DNA from: Candidatus Methanoperedens sp. | GTDB lineage: Archaea > Halobacteriota > Methanosarcinia > Methanosarcinales > Methanoperedenaceae | NCBI GenBank assembly: GCA_012026795.1 | Contig: VEPM01000009.1 | Coordinates: 1-64,000 of the forward strand | Direction of reading: 5' to 3' | DNA: 64,000 nucleotides | Shown: in pieces, positions 1 to 9,192 of the stretch | How the letters are laid out: each line of letters starts with the position of its first letter | Numbering within the stretch: the first letter of the stretch is position 1 | The notes under the pieces: generated by a model | Databases searched by the model: none | What the model saw: the letters and a program-made list of their open reading frames with translations, nothing else | Told to the model about the DNA's origin: nothing | Made by a program: the position numbers and the translations under genes

Positions 1-100
1 TATACATTGTTTTTATCCTATTTATAGCTATGTATAAACTGAATATATGTTATAAAATATAAGTTAAATTAAAAATACCATTATTAGTTAGTTACCGTAA

Positions 101-406
101 TTAAGGGATACTGAGTCACGCTGTCTGGTCAATTTTAATTCCATTGAAAAATTAATTACATTTTACAAAAGGGATAAGCCATATAATGTTATTTATAATA
201 TTTTTGAAATTGACGGATTAGCACAAATAGACCTTATAGATGTAGAGATTATTCTTGATGCTCATCATATTGGTTTGCAGGTTGGAGAGTTATTTTTTAT
301 AACAGGTGATTATTTGCACATTATTCCGAGAAGAGAGATAATTAAAAAGAATACTTCTATAAAAGACGTAATAGGATTGGGAGAGTTTCAAGCAGAAAGG
401 AGCTGA
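101..406 (+). pseudogene. Unrecognised coding remnant without a start codon
   Basis: An open frame runs from just after a TAA at 98-100 to a TGA at 404-406 and reads like real protein, with no internal stop. It contains no ATG, GTG or TTG in its first part. The C-terminal half includes residues reading LQVGELFFITGDYLHIIPRRE. I do not recognise the family. The surrounding DNA is AT-rich and the frame ends about 90 bases before the MNT gene. It is most likely the 3' end of a broken gene, but an unusual start cannot be excluded. Confidence 0.4.
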
Positions 407-492
407 TGATGGGCGAAATTCGGGCGAGAAATTGAACCTGCGATGATCGCGGAAAGATTTTTATACTGAACTTACGTTTAATATACTGAACG

Positions 493-1065
493 GTGGTTCA
501 TTTGATTGAACTATTCAGAACATATGTAAAATGGAAAATCCTGTCTCATTTCCTGGCAAATCCAAATATCCCTTTCCACATTAAACAGCTTGCAAGGATA
601 CTTAATGTCAGCCCTGCAAGCGTGAGCGGTGCTGTAAAGTCCTTCGAGGAGTATGGGCTGCTTTCGAAGGAAGAAAAAGGGCTGGCTCATATTTACAAGC
701 TGGAATCTGATAATAGCATGGTTGCGCCGCTGAAAAAGGCATACGGGATCGCATTTGTGCTGTCATCAAAACCAAAAGAGAAATTCCTTGAAATAGATCC
801 GAATATTATCTCTCTTGCCCTTTTTGGAAGCTTTGCAAAAGGCAGTTTTGATGAAAAAAGTGACATCGATTTTCTGATAGTGACATCTGCAAGGAAAGAA
901 ATGTTCATAAAAGCAGCAAAACGACTGGAGGAAGAATTGGAAAAAGAGGTAAGTTTATCTGTTTTAAAATTATCAGAATGGAGGACTATGGCAAAAAAGG
1001 ATGATGCATTTTATAAAAGAGTTGTTGAAAATCACATCCTGCTCTATGGGAGCGGTTTAAAATGA
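493..1065 (+). CDS. HTH-nucleotidyltransferase (MNT) antitoxin-like protein
   Basis: This 190-residue protein starts with GTG. The N-terminal third is a winged-helix DNA-binding domain of ArsR/MarR type (helix-turn-helix around residues 30-65, with an ILNVSPASVSGAVK segment). The C-terminal half is a minimal nucleotidyltransferase: GSFAKGS followed five residues later by DID, which matches the GSx10DxD signature of MNT-type polymerase-beta-fold enzymes. In known HEPN/MNT modules the MNT partner neutralises the HEPN toxin, in characterised cases by adenylylating it. The downstream HEPN gene overlaps by four bases (ATGA), so the two are translationally coupled. The fused DNA-binding domain suggests the pair may regulate its own promoter. 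Confidence 0.8.
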   Translation: MVHLIELFRTYVKWKILSHFLANPNIPFHIKQLARILNVSPASVSGAVKSFEEYGLLSKEEKGLAHIYKLESDNSMVAPLKKAYGIAFVLSSKPKEKFLEIDPNIISLALFGSFAKGSFDEKSDIDFLIVTSARKEMFIKAAKRLEEELEKEVSLSVLKLSEWRTMAKKDDAFYKRVVENHILLYGSGLK

Positions 1066-1484
1066 AAATGGCAGAATGCTTCCAGAAGGGACTTCTGAAA
1101 AGAATAACGTCTGATATGGAAAATGCCCTTCGTTCCCTTGAGCTTTCAAGGAGCAATATTGAGGATGCGGCTGAGAATATGTCCATACATCGTTATAGAG
1201 TAGTGGCTATATCGAGTTACTCATCCATGTTTCATGCAGCAAGAGCCATCCTTTTCAGGGATGGGATAAAAGAGCGCAGTCATGAATGTATCCCTGTTTA
1301 TCTTAAGGAAAAGTATCCGCAATTGGAGACTTTAGCAAATATTCTTGATTCATACCGAAGATTCAGGCACGATGCAATTTATGGGCTTGATTTCGCAATT
1401 GATGATAAAGAAGCAAAAGCTGCCCTGGATTCTGCACAAGAAATTCTTGAGAAAATAAGAATTTTCATAGGTGAAGATAAATGA
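1062..1484 (+). CDS. HEPN domain protein, probable toxin of a HEPN/MNT pair
   Basis: A 140-residue all-alpha protein with the look of the HEPN/UPF0332 family: an N-terminal helix, a [14 protein letters not shown] segment with small residues, then [10 protein letters not shown] near residue 108. The classical RX4-6H ribonuclease motif is not exact here. The RRFRH segment sits where it is expected, but the arginine-histidine spacing is short, so activity is uncertain. It overlaps the MNT gene by four bases at its start, and its stop overlaps the upstream GTG option of hsdR. HEPN/MNT pairs are often found inside type I restriction loci, as here. Confidence 0.75.
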   Translation: MKMAECFQKGLLKRITSDMENALRSLELSRSNIEDAAENMSIHRYRVVAISSYSSMFHAARAILFRDGIKERSHECIPVYLKEKYPQLETLANILDSYRRFRHDAIYGLDFAIDDKEAKAALDSAQEILEKIRIFIGEDK

Positions 1485-1521
1485 ATGTTATTTTGTCTGC
1501 AAAAGAATATGGGGCGACCGC

Positions 1522-4500
1522 ATGACTGGAATGACTGAATCAGAAGTTGAAGTAGCGGCTCTTGAAGTACTTTCAGATTTAGGATACAAAACCATTTATG
1601 GTCTCGATATTGCACCTGATGGTATATCTCCTGAACGGCAGAGCTATTCTGATGTTATTCTGACGGAAAGGCTGAGAGATGCCATTGACAGGTTTAATCC
1701 AGATATACCGGAAGAAGCAAGGGAGGAAGTTGTTAAAAAAGTGTTGAGGTCCGAAAGTCCTCTTCTCATTATTAACAACCAGAGCTTTCATAAGATGCTT
1801 GTTAATGGCGTTGATGTTGAATATAGAAGAAAAGACGGGAGCATAGCCGGAGATAAGGTCTGGCTCTTTGATTTCAATAACCCACAAAATAATGAGTTCC
1901 TGGCAGTAAATCAGTTCACAGTCCTTGAAAACAACAATAACAGAAGGCTGGATATAATCCTTTTCATAAACGGGCTTCCTCTTGTAGTCATTGAACTGAA
2001 AAACCCGGCAGATGAGAATGCAACCATCTGGACTGCTTTTAACCAGCTAGAAACCTACAAAGCCCAGATTCCCTCGCTTTTCCCTTATAATGAAATTTTA
2101 GTCATCAGCGATGGAATAGAAGCAAGAGCAGGAACAATAACCTCCAACAAAGAGAGGTTCATGCCATGGAAAACTATCGAAGGAAATGAGACTGCATCAT
2201 CTGCAATGCCTCAGCTGGAAGTACTGTTCCAGGGGATGTTTGATAAAAAAATTCTGCTTGACCTGATAAGGCACTTCATGGTCTTTGAACAGGAACGGCA
2301 GGACATTCATAAAAAACTTGCTGCCTATCACCAATACCATGCTGTCAATAAAGCAATTGAAGCAACTCTTAAAGCTTCAAGCCCAATAGGTGATAAGCGC
2401 TGTGGTGTTGTTTGGCATACACAGGGTTCTGGTAAAAGCCTCACAATGGCTTTTTACACTGGAAAACTTGTCTTAGCTCTGGATAACCCTACGATTGTCG
2501 TGCTAACGGATAGGAATGATCTGGACGACCAGTTATTTGGCACATTCGGCCGCTGCCATGATTTACTGAGGCAAAAACCAGTACAGGCAACTTCAAGAAG
2601 TGAATTAAAGAAGCTCCTCATGGTTGCCTCAGGCGGAGTGGTCTTTACAACGATACAGAAATTCTTCCCCGAAGAGAAAGGAGATAGGTACCCTCTGCTC
2701 TCTGAAAGAAGAAATATCATCGTAATAGCAGACGAGGCGCACAGAAGCCAGTATGATTTTATTGATGGTTTCGCCAAATATATGAGGGATGCATTGCCCA
2801 ATGCCTCATTTATCGGCTTCACCGGGACGCCAATAGAAAAAGCAGATAGAAGCACTCCTGCTGTATTTGGAAATTATATTGATATTTATGATATAGAGCA
2901 GGCAGTAGAAGACGGCGCAACAGTAAGGATTTATTACGAAAGCAGGCTTGCAAAACTTGAATTAAAGCCTGAGGAGCGCCCGAAAATCGATCCGGAATTT
3001 GAAGATGTCACAGAAGGCGAGGAAATAGAGAAGAAAGAAAAGCTGAAAAGCAAATGGGCAAGGCTTGAAGCAATTGTCGGGAGCGAAAAACGCATAAAGA
3101 TCATTGCAAAGGATATTGTTGATCATTTCGAGAAGCGGCTTGAAGTACTTGAGGGGAAAGGCATGATCGTTTGCATGAGCAGGCGCATCTGCATTGAACT
3201 TCACAATGAGATCGTTAAATTGAGACCTGAATGGTATCATCGGGATGACGACAAGGGATTTGTCAAGGTTATTATGACCGGTTCTGCAAGTGACGATGTG
3301 AGCTGGCAAGAGCATATCCGGACCAAACCGCGGCGCAAAGCTTTAGGAGACCGCATGAAAGACCCTGCCGACCCTCTTAAAATTGCCATCGTGCGGGATA
3401 TGTGGCTGACAGGATTTGATGCGCCAAGTCTGCATACAATGTATATTGACAAACCCATGCGAAGTCATGGATTGATGCAGGCTATTGCAAGGGTGAACCG
3501 TGTTTTTAAGGATAAGAAGGGAGGACTCGTTGTTGATTATCTTGGAATAGCAGATGAGTTAAAGAAGGCATTATCTGACTATACCGAAAGTGGTGGCAGG
3601 GGTAAAACAGTATTCGATAAAGAAGAAGCAGTTGCATTAATGCTTGAAAAATATGAACTTGTGGCAGAACTATTCCATGGTTTTGATTATGAAAGATTCT
3701 TCACTGCGTTGCCAAGAGAAAAGATGTCCATTATCCCGGCGGCTATGGAGCATGTGGTAAAGCAGGAGAATGGAAAAGAGAGATATCTTGAGTATGTAAC
3801 CAGATTATCGCAGGCATTCGCCCTTGCCGTACCGCATGATGAAGCTTTAAAGATCAGGGATGAGGTTGGATTTTTCCAGGTAGTTCGGTCAGGTCTTACT
3901 AAAACTACTGTAACAGCAGGCAAACCACAGGAAGATTTAGATTCCGCTATCAGGCAGATTATATCCAAGGCTGTTGTTTCAGACAAAGTGATAGATATTT
4001 TTGATGCAGTTGGATTGAAAAAACCGGATATCTCAATACTATCGGATGAATTTTTAACCGAAGTTAAAAAGATGCCATACAAGAATCTTGCTTTTGAATT
4101 GCTCAGGAAGCTTCTGAATGATGAAATAAAAACAAGGTCAAAAAAGAATCTGATGCAGGGTAAGTCTTTTGCAGAGATGCTTGAAAAAGCGATTAAAAGA
4201 TACCAGAATAAGAGTATTGAGACCGCGCAGGTTATTGAGGAATTGATAGAACTGGCAAAAGAGATGCGCGCGGCAAGACTTAGGGGAGAAAAATTAAATT
4301 TGAATGAAGAGGAACTTGCGTTCTATGATGCTCTGGAGGTAAATGACAGTGCAGTTAAAGTTCTGGGTGATGAAAAATTAGTAATCATTGCCAGAGAACT
4401 TGTTGATACTGTGCGTAAAAATGTAACAATCGACTGGACATTGAAAGAAAGTGTCCAGGCAAAACTTAGAGTCATGGTAAAAAGGATATTAAAGAAGTAT

Positions 4501-4587
4501 GGTTATCCTCCAGATAAACAAAAGAAGGCAACAGAGACCGTGTTGGAACAGGCAAAATTAATATGTAAAGACCTATCTGAAGTGTAA
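1522..4587 (+). CDS. hsdR: Type I restriction endonuclease subunit R (HsdR)
   Basis: About 1021 residues, normal for HsdR. The N-terminal PD-(D/E)xK nuclease shows D144 (RRLDIILF) and E158-x-K160 (VVIELKN). The motor follows, with Walker A TQGSGKS near residue 300, the DEAH box near 404 and the helicase motif GFTGTP after it. The last 350 residues are the helical domain that docks on the methylase. HsdR translocates DNA and cleaves it when bound to HsdM and HsdS. Neither hsdM nor hsdS is in the window; they may lie upstream. A GTG at 1471 lengthens the frame by 17 residues, but ATG 1522 gives the more usual N-terminus ([13 protein letters not shown] follows soon after). Confidence 0.9.
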   Translation: MTGMTESEVEVAALEVLSDLGYKTIYGLDIAPDGISPERQSYSDVILTERLRDAIDRFNPDIPEEAREEVVKKVLRSESPLLIINNQSFHKMLVNGVDVEYRRKDGSIAGDKVWLFDFNNPQNNEFLAVNQFTVLENNNNRRLDIILFINGLPLVVIELKNPADENATIWTAFNQLETYKAQIPSLFPYNEILVISDGIEARAGTITSNKERFMPWKTIEGNETASSAMPQLEVLFQGMFDKKILLDLIRHFMVFEQERQDIHKKLAAYHQYHAVNKAIEATLKASSPIGDKRCGVVWHTQGSGKSLTMAFYTGKLVLALDNPTIVVLTDRNDLDDQLFGTFGRCHDLLRQKPVQATSRSELKKLLMVASGGVVFTTIQKFFPEEKGDRYPLLSERRNIIVIADEAHRSQYDFIDGFAKYMRDALPNASFIGFTGTPIEKADRSTPAVFGNYIDIYDIEQAVEDGATVRIYYESRLAKLELKPEERPKIDPEFEDVTEGEEIEKKEKLKSKWARLEAIVGSEKRIKIIAKDIVDHFEKRLEVLEGKGMIVCMSRRICIELHNEIVKLRPEWYHRDDDKGFVKVIMTGSASDDVSWQEHIRTKPRRKALGDRMKDPADPLKIAIVRDMWLTGFDAPSLHTMYIDKPMRSHGLMQAIARVNRVFKDKKGGLVVDYLGIADELKKALSDYTESGGRGKTVFDKEEAVALMLEKYELVAELFHGFDYERFFTALPREKMSIIPAAMEHVVKQENGKERYLEYVTRLSQAFALAVPHDEALKIRDEVGFFQVVRSGLTKTTVTAGKPQEDLDSAIRQIISKAVVSDKVIDIFDAVGLKKPDISILSDEFLTEVKKMPYKNLAFELLRKLLNDEIKTRSKKNLMQGKSFAEMLEKAIKRYQNKSIETAQVIEELIELAKEMRAARLRGEKLNLNEEELAFYDALEVNDSAVKVLGDEKLVIIARELVDTVRKNVTIDWTLKESVQAKLRVMVKRILKKYGYPPDKQKKATETVLEQAKLICKDLSEV

Positions 4588-4675
4588 ACATTACGAAATT
4601 CTTTTTAAATATAACTTTGTTCAATTTTAACGTCATAACATTTTTTTTATTTGCTACATTTGGGTTAACGCCTGG

Positions 4676-4819
4676 TGAATACAAAAAGGTAAAAGGATTA
4701 AAGCGCCAGAATCTCAGGGATCATATGAATGACCTGGAATTGATTTTCACGATGCTTGGAGAGGCTATTGGAAAAAAGAAGTGGGGAAAAAGTAGTCTCC
4801 AAAGGGAATTATCTTACTG
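4676..4819 (+). pseudogene. Fragment of DNA damage-inducible protein D (DinD-like)
   Basis: The frame encodes EYKKVKGLKRQNLRDHMNDL followed by ELIFTMLGEA. This matches what I recall of the highly conserved internal segment of DinD/BRO-type proteins (KGL-KRENLRDHMTDLELIFTMLGE). After GEA the similarity ends and a stop follows 16 residues later. The residues before EYK (hydrophobic, Phe-rich) are not DinD-like. Only some 30 residues of a protein of about 275 remain, so this is a decayed piece, not a functional gene. Confidence 0.65.
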
Positions 4820-4982
4820 AACCTGAAATTAAAAAAAGCTTGAGAAGAGAAAAATCATGAGACAGAACGCGGATTTCGCGGATGCTCATGGATTTGTGAA
4901 AATCCGTCTGATCCGTGTTCCCGGTTCAAACCAAATTATAAAAACAAAAGATCGAAAGACAGGATTTACAGGATGAACAGGC

Positions 4983-5192
4983 TTGAAAACCGAAGCGCTG
5001 CCAATTGTTATGAACCTTAAACAGATCACCATCGCTAACCCCTACATCCTCGACGAGCAGTACACCGGCGCCGCCACGACTCCCGCACCGGAAATAACAG
5101 GAACGGGCGCTTCGACAAAAGAGACGCCGTTCCTTTCAGTGATGTTTACGCTGGCGACCTTGCTTGCTGCTTCGCGCTGGAGGCGCAGATAA
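4983..5192 (+). pseudogene. Remnant of a secreted protein C-terminus with membrane anchor
   Basis: The frame ends in a Thr/Pro/Ala-rich stretch (TTPAPEITGTGASTKETP), a hydrophobic helix (FLSVMFTLATLLAAS) and a basic tail RWRRR. This tripartite end resembles archaeal C-terminal sorting or anchor signals of the PGF-CTERM kind. There is no signal peptide and no folded domain ahead of it. It is probably the last 50 or so residues of a lost surface protein. An independent small membrane protein is the alternative. Confidence 0.4.
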
Positions 5193-5220
5193 ATAGCCTA
5201 TATTGTTATATTGAACTTTC

Positions 5221-5288
5221 ACCGCAAAGAACGCAAAGGGCGCAAAGATTTTGCTGTTACACTTTACGTTCTTTGCGCCCTTTGCGGT
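5221..5288. repeat. Imperfect inverted repeat of CGCAAAG units
   Basis: The left arm (5221-5248) reads ACCGCAAAGAACGCAAAGGG and onward. The right arm (5264-5288) is its reverse complement with the two inner units in swapped order (GGGCGC before AACG). The loop is about 15 bases. Each arm is itself made of CGCAAAG direct repeats. Similar sequences occur between genes in many unrelated genomes. It could fold as a hairpin in RNA from either strand. Confidence 0.75.
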
Positions 5289-5621
5289 TTATTCTATTGT
5301 TTCCTTGCGGGCGAAATATGAATGATTCACTATAACTGGATTGTAAAAGGGTTCTAATTGTTCTCTTGATCATGTTTTAATTACAATCATTGTATCTTCA
5401 ACCTGTTTTCCTCAAGTATTCCAAATGCCGTATTTTTTCATTCATTATTTATGACTATTAAGGTATTGCTTACCTGTATATCTCTGGTTTCATAATATCA
5501 CTATATTCAGATAATTAGCAATTTTGATATAAATATTGTGATAAAAAAAGAGATATTTGAGTGATAACTAAAATTATCATAATAGAAAGTTTTATAAAGT
5601 ATAGTACCGATATAAGTTTTA

Positions 5622-5858
5622 ATGCCTGATGATTCAGAAGATAAGTATTGGATATGGATACTTACCTTTACTGCTTTGATTTTCGCTATATATCCAATGA
5701 TAAAGGACTATGCTGAAGACCCAGCAAAAACTATTTGGCATATGGAACTTACATTGTTTTTTGCATTTGTGTTAATTATGGTTGCCCATTTGTATTATAA
5801 ATATATAAAGAATTATCAATTTAATATCAGAGGATTTTTTTTTTCGAGGAGAAATTAA
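5622..5858 (+). CDS. Small membrane protein, two transmembrane helices
   Basis: This 78-residue protein has an acidic N-terminus, a hydrophobic segment at about 9-28 and another at about 43-62, and a basic Phe/Arg-rich end (RGFFFSRRN). No family was recognised. A TATA box (TTTATAAAG, 5591-5599) lies about 28 bases before the ATG, so the mRNA is probably leaderless. The next membrane gene starts 20 bases after its stop and may be cotranscribed. Confidence 0.55.
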   Translation: MPDDSEDKYWIWILTFTALIFAIYPMIKDYAEDPAKTIWHMELTLFFAFVLIMVAHLYYKYIKNYQFNIRGFFFSRRN

Positions 5859-5878
5859 GAATCATCAATTTAAAAAGG

Positions 5879-6256
5879 GTGGAACAAAAATTGCAGCTAA
5901 TTGAACTACTTTTATTAATCGGCACTTTAGCTGCGGCTGTCCACTTAGAAAAGGATTTGATTTGGTTATATATGTTGTTTGCTCTATGTTCTATCGGTTA
6001 TTTTATTGCTATTCAAAAACCTTTTTTCAGTGAATCCGAGTTAAAATGGATTTCTACAGTGTCTTTCATAATTGGTGGATTATTTTCTGGTGTTATAAAT
6101 GGTAATCTTTTTCTTAGCCTACCAAAAGTCGTTTTGCCTCTATCTTTATCTTTAGTTTACGTTATAATCGTCTTAATCTTGTTCGTATTTTATTTTATAG
6201 GTTTTTCAATGATACTTTGGATAGCTTTGAAAAAATATGATGATTTTGAATATTAA
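5879..6256 (+). CDS. Small membrane protein, four transmembrane helices
   Basis: A 125-residue protein opening with GTG, preceded by AAAAGGGT, which may serve as a ribosome binding site. Four hydrophobic stretches can be seen at roughly residues 4-20, 25-45, 54-75 and 85-112. No conserved motif or family was recognised. It follows the other small membrane protein at a gap of 20 bases and the two probably form a bicistron. Confidence 0.5.
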   Translation: MEQKLQLIELLLLIGTLAAAVHLEKDLIWLYMLFALCSIGYFIAIQKPFFSESELKWISTVSFIIGGLFSGVINGNLFLSLPKVVLPLSLSLVYVIIVLILFVFYFIGFSMILWIALKKYDDFEY

Positions 6257-6403
6257 TAAAAAAGTGAATATATCGGCAATGCCCAAGTGAAGCCCCCAAC
6301 AGCAGCAGAGCTGTCGGAGTATCTCATGGATAAGGCGACTGAGGTTGAATTGACAGTGGTTTGTCCCAGTTGCAGCAGAGCTGCGAGGTATACACGATTA
6401 AGA

Positions 6404-7672
6404 TTACACTTCACTTTCAAGTCTTAACATCGCATCCATTCCTTCATCGATAACGTTCTTTTCATTCATCACAGAAACAACATGATCTTCCATCAGTACT
6501 TTTCCATCCACTATCACAGTCTTAACATCGCATCCCGATACGCCATTCACAAGCGCTGCAGGGATATTTGAAGATATAAACTGCGGTTTCCTCGTATCCA
6601 CAATAATTATATCAGCCAGGCACCCTGCTTTGAGTACTCCCGCATTTATCCCCAGTGCCCGTGCACCATTGGCTGTGGCCATCTCAAGCACTGTTTGCGC
6701 AGTCATCGCCCGCAGGTCCCTGATCTTATGCAGCAACGCCGCTGCCCTCATCTCTTTCCACATATCGAGACCCGCTCCTGAAGCAGCGCCATCAGTGCCC
6801 AGAGCCACGTTAATTCCGATCTTCAGCATTTCAGGCACGCGCGCGACCCCGGCGCCAAGAGCCATATTGCTCGTCGGACAATGAATAACGTTAACTTCCT
6901 TATCCTTCAGTATTCCAATATCGTCATCAGATAACCAGATACAGTGCGCTGCGAGCACATTTGGGCCAAGCATGTTTATACTATTTAGCAGATTAATAGA
7001 ACACATCCCATAGCTTTTTTTCATTAATTTGAGTTCGTCTTCAGTTTCAAGCACATGGATATGAATTCTTGCGCCATCTTTTTTGGCAAGTTCCTTTACT
7101 TTTATTAAAAATTCCTTCGAACAGGAAGCAGCCGAATGAGGCGCATACATAGTCGTGATCCTGCCATTTGCTGCGCCGTTCCATTTTTTTACAAATTTCT
7201 CCCTGTTTTTAAGTTTCGTTTCGGGATCTTCATTGAGCCCCTCTATCATCCCGTAGCCCAGCGCGGCTCTTATACCTGTTTCCTCTACAACTTTTGCCAC
7301 TTCGTCCATATGAATGTACATATCAGCAAACGATGTAGTCCCTGATTTTATCATCTCAAGGATCCCCAGGCGGGCGCCTGCCCTTATAAATTCAGGAGTA
7401 AGTCTCATCTCAGCTTTCCGGATCTTTTCAGTCCATTCCCTGTATGGAAGCCCATCTGCATAACCCCGTAAAAGCGTCATTGGAAGATGCGTGTGGGCAC
7501 TTACAAGACCGGGCATCACGACACAGCCTTTTGCATCGATTATTTTATCAGCTTTCACTTTTGTATCCTTTCCTGCAAAAGTTATCAAACCATTATCTAC
7601 GGCTATCACACCATTTTTGATTATTTCGCCGCACTTAAGAAGGGTGCCCCCTTTGATTGCCAGGTCTGCCAT
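6404..7672 (-). CDS. mtaD: 5-methylthioadenosine/S-adenosylhomocysteine (5'-deoxyadenosine) deaminase
   Basis: A 422-residue amidohydrolase of the TrzN/MtaD family. The metal-binding motifs are all present: HTHLPMTLLRGYADG near residue 61, HIHVLETEDE, AHCIWL, and LGTDGAASGAGLD with the metal-binding aspartate. HCPTSNMALGAG is also typical. The enzyme deaminates adenosine-type nucleosides (MTA, SAH, 5'-deoxyadenosine) to the inosine forms. In methanogens the homologue DadD recycles 5'-deoxyadenosine from radical SAM reactions, so dadD is an equally good name. It is divergent from argG with about 90 bases between the starts. Confidence 0.9.
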   Translation of the reverse strand: MADLAIKGGTLLKCGEIIKNGVIAVDNGLITFAGKDTKVKADKIIDAKGCVVMPGLVSAHTHLPMTLLRGYADGLPYREWTEKIRKAEMRLTPEFIRAGARLGILEMIKSGTTSFADMYIHMDEVAKVVEETGIRAALGYGMIEGLNEDPETKLKNREKFVKKWNGAANGRITTMYAPHSAASCSKEFLIKVKELAKKDGARIHIHVLETEDELKLMKKSYGMCSINLLNSINMLGPNVLAAHCIWLSDDDIGILKDKEVNVIHCPTSNMALGAGVARVPEMLKIGINVALGTDGAASGAGLDMWKEMRAAALLHKIRDLRAMTAQTVLEMATANGARALGINAGVLKAGCLADIIIVDTRKPQFISSNIPAALVNGVSGCDVKTVIVDGKVLMEDHVVSVMNEKNVIDEGMDAMLRLESEV

Positions 7673-7762
7673 GAACTGTATTAATATCGGCTAATATAAA
7701 ATAAGTTTTCTAAAAAGCAAATGCAAAAACTTTTAATCATCTCTCACTATAATAGGCCACCC

Positions 7763-8935
7763 ATGAAGAAAGTAGTACTTGCTTATTCAGGCGGGCTTGA
7801 CACATCTGTGTGTATCCCCCTTTTGAAAGAACATTATGGTTGCGATTACGCTATTACAGTTACGGTTGATGTGGGGCAGCCGGCAAAAGAAATAGAACAG
7901 GCAGAAAAAAAGGCCGAAAAGATCAGCCAGAAACATTATACTATCGATGCTAAAGATGAATTCGTAAAAGATTACATTTTTCCCCTCATCAAGGCGAATG
8001 GCAGCTACGAAGGATATGTGCTTGGCACATCAATAGCACGTCCACTGATTGCAAAAAAGGTCGTGGAAGTAGCAAAAAAAGAAAAAGCACAGGTTCTTGC
8101 TCATGGATGTACCGGTAAAGGCAATGACCAGTTAAGATTTGAGACTATTTTCAGGAGCACTTCGCTGGAAGTCGTAGCCCCTATGAGGGATATGAACCTC
8201 ACGCGTGAATGGGAAATGGAATATGCGAAAAAGAACGGTATCCCTGTAGCTGCAACCAGATCAAAGCCCTGGAGCGTGGATGAGAATATATGGAGCAGGA
8301 GCATCGAAGGCGGGCGGCTTGAAGAGCCGGATTTTGTTCCTCCTGAAGAGATATTTGAGTGGACAGTTTCACCGGAAAAAGCGCCTGCTGCCCAAATTAT
8401 CGATATAGGTTTTAAGAATGGAATTCCTGTATCGCTTGATGGTGAAAAATCAGATGGGGTTTCATTGATCCAGAAGCTCAACGCAATTGGCGGGGCGCAT
8501 GGTGTGGGGCGCACTGATATGATCGAAGACAGGGTTCTCGGGATCAAGGCAAGGGAGAACTATGAGCATCCCGCAGCTACGATATTGCTTATGGCGCATA
8601 AAGATCTTGAGAAGCTTGTCCTGACAAGAGATGAATTGAGGTTCAAGTCAATTGTCGATGATACATGGAGCGAACTTGCCTACAAAGGTCTTGTGGATGA
8701 GCCGCTTTATTCGGATTTGAACGTTTTTATTGATAAGACGCAGGAAAGAGTGACCGGGTCTGTAAAAGTTAAGCTCTACAAAGGAAGCGCAAAGGTCATT
8801 GCAAGAAATTCACCCTATGCATTATATTCTGCAGATATATCATCTTTTGACAGCAAAACCATAGACCAGAAGGATGCAGAAGGATTCTGCAAATATCACG
8901 GCTTCCAGGCGCGGTTGTTCAAGAAGCTGGGATAA
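7763..8935 (+). CDS. argG: Argininosuccinate synthase
   Basis: At 390 residues the length is normal for ArgG. The N-terminus [15 protein letters not shown] carries the ATP pyrophosphatase P-loop SGGLDTS. Further family landmarks are [31 protein letters not shown] and [16 protein letters not shown]. The enzyme joins citrulline and aspartate with ATP in arginine synthesis. An upstream in-frame ATG at 7721 would add 14 residues that do not fit the family, so ATG 7763 is the start. No other arginine genes are adjacent. Confidence 0.97.
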   Translation: MKKVVLAYSGGLDTSVCIPLLKEHYGCDYAITVTVDVGQPAKEIEQAEKKAEKISQKHYTIDAKDEFVKDYIFPLIKANGSYEGYVLGTSIARPLIAKKVVEVAKKEKAQVLAHGCTGKGNDQLRFETIFRSTSLEVVAPMRDMNLTREWEMEYAKKNGIPVAATRSKPWSVDENIWSRSIEGGRLEEPDFVPPEEIFEWTVSPEKAPAAQIIDIGFKNGIPVSLDGEKSDGVSLIQKLNAIGGAHGVGRTDMIEDRVLGIKARENYEHPAATILLMAHKDLEKLVLTRDELRFKSIVDDTWSELAYKGLVDEPLYSDLNVFIDKTQERVTGSVKVKLYKGSAKVIARNSPYALYSADISSFDSKTIDQKDAEGFCKYHGFQARLFKKLG

Positions 8936-8944
8936 GATATGATA

Positions 8945-8962
8945 TTTCAAGAAAAAAAAGAA
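8945..8962 (-). terminator. Poly-T tract downstream of the lipoprotein gene
   Basis: In the short gap between the convergent argG and lipoprotein genes, the minus strand carries an almost uninterrupted T-rich run (CTTTTTTTTCTTG). Archaeal RNA polymerase commonly terminates at such U-tracts without a hairpin. It would end the 655-residue protein/lipoprotein transcript. Confidence 0.4.
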
Positions 8963-8970
8963 AATGGGCT

Positions 8971-9192
8971 TTATATCAATGAGCCCATATCCACATTCTC
9001 ATCCGCGCTTGAAAGCGGTTCCTCTACAAGCAGGTCTTTTTCACCGGGAACGCTCAGGTTCCCATCAATTTCCGCCCCTGTAGCAGGTTGCTGTTGCTGT
9101 CCAGGCTTATCATCTGCTCTCTTATCCGTGCAGCCAGAAAACAGCACTGCAAGGATAAGGAGACATGCCAGTGTCAGATGTAGTTTTCTCAT
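8971..9192 (-). CDS. Small lipoprotein
   Basis: This 73-residue protein has a basic start (MRKLH), a hydrophobic helix and a lipobox LFSGC near residue 20, then a short polar, Gln/Asp/Glu-rich tail with no recognised fold. It should be anchored on the outer face of the membrane. Its ATG overlaps the TGA of the repeat protein by four bases and is preceded by AAGGAGG inside that gene's last codons. The two are therefore one operon and may work together at the surface. Confidence 0.7.
   Translation of the reverse strand: MRKLHLTLACLLILAVLFSGCTDKRADDKPGQQQQPATGAEIDGNLSVPGEKDLLVEEPLSSADENVDMGSLI

Larger units (their letters stand above)
4588..5621. other. 1-kb intergenic region with gene remnants and an inverted repeat
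   Basis: No intact gene was found. The stretch holds a DinD remnant (4676-4819), a short frame resembling the anchored C-terminus of a surface protein (4983-5192), a GC-richer inverted repeat of CGCAAAG units (5221-5288) and then about 330 AT-rich bases before the next small gene. Phrases at 4868-4920 and 4950-4980 resemble low-complexity intergenic sequence common in many prokaryotic genomes. The composition suggests a graveyard of decayed accessory genes next to the restriction locus. Confidence 0.6.

Noticed and set aside
4857-4980. Phrases such as GCGGATTTCGCGGATG and ACAGGATTTACAGGATGAAC considered as a regulatory RNA
   Set aside because: They resemble generic intergenic filler known from many genomes; no clear fold or promoter was found.
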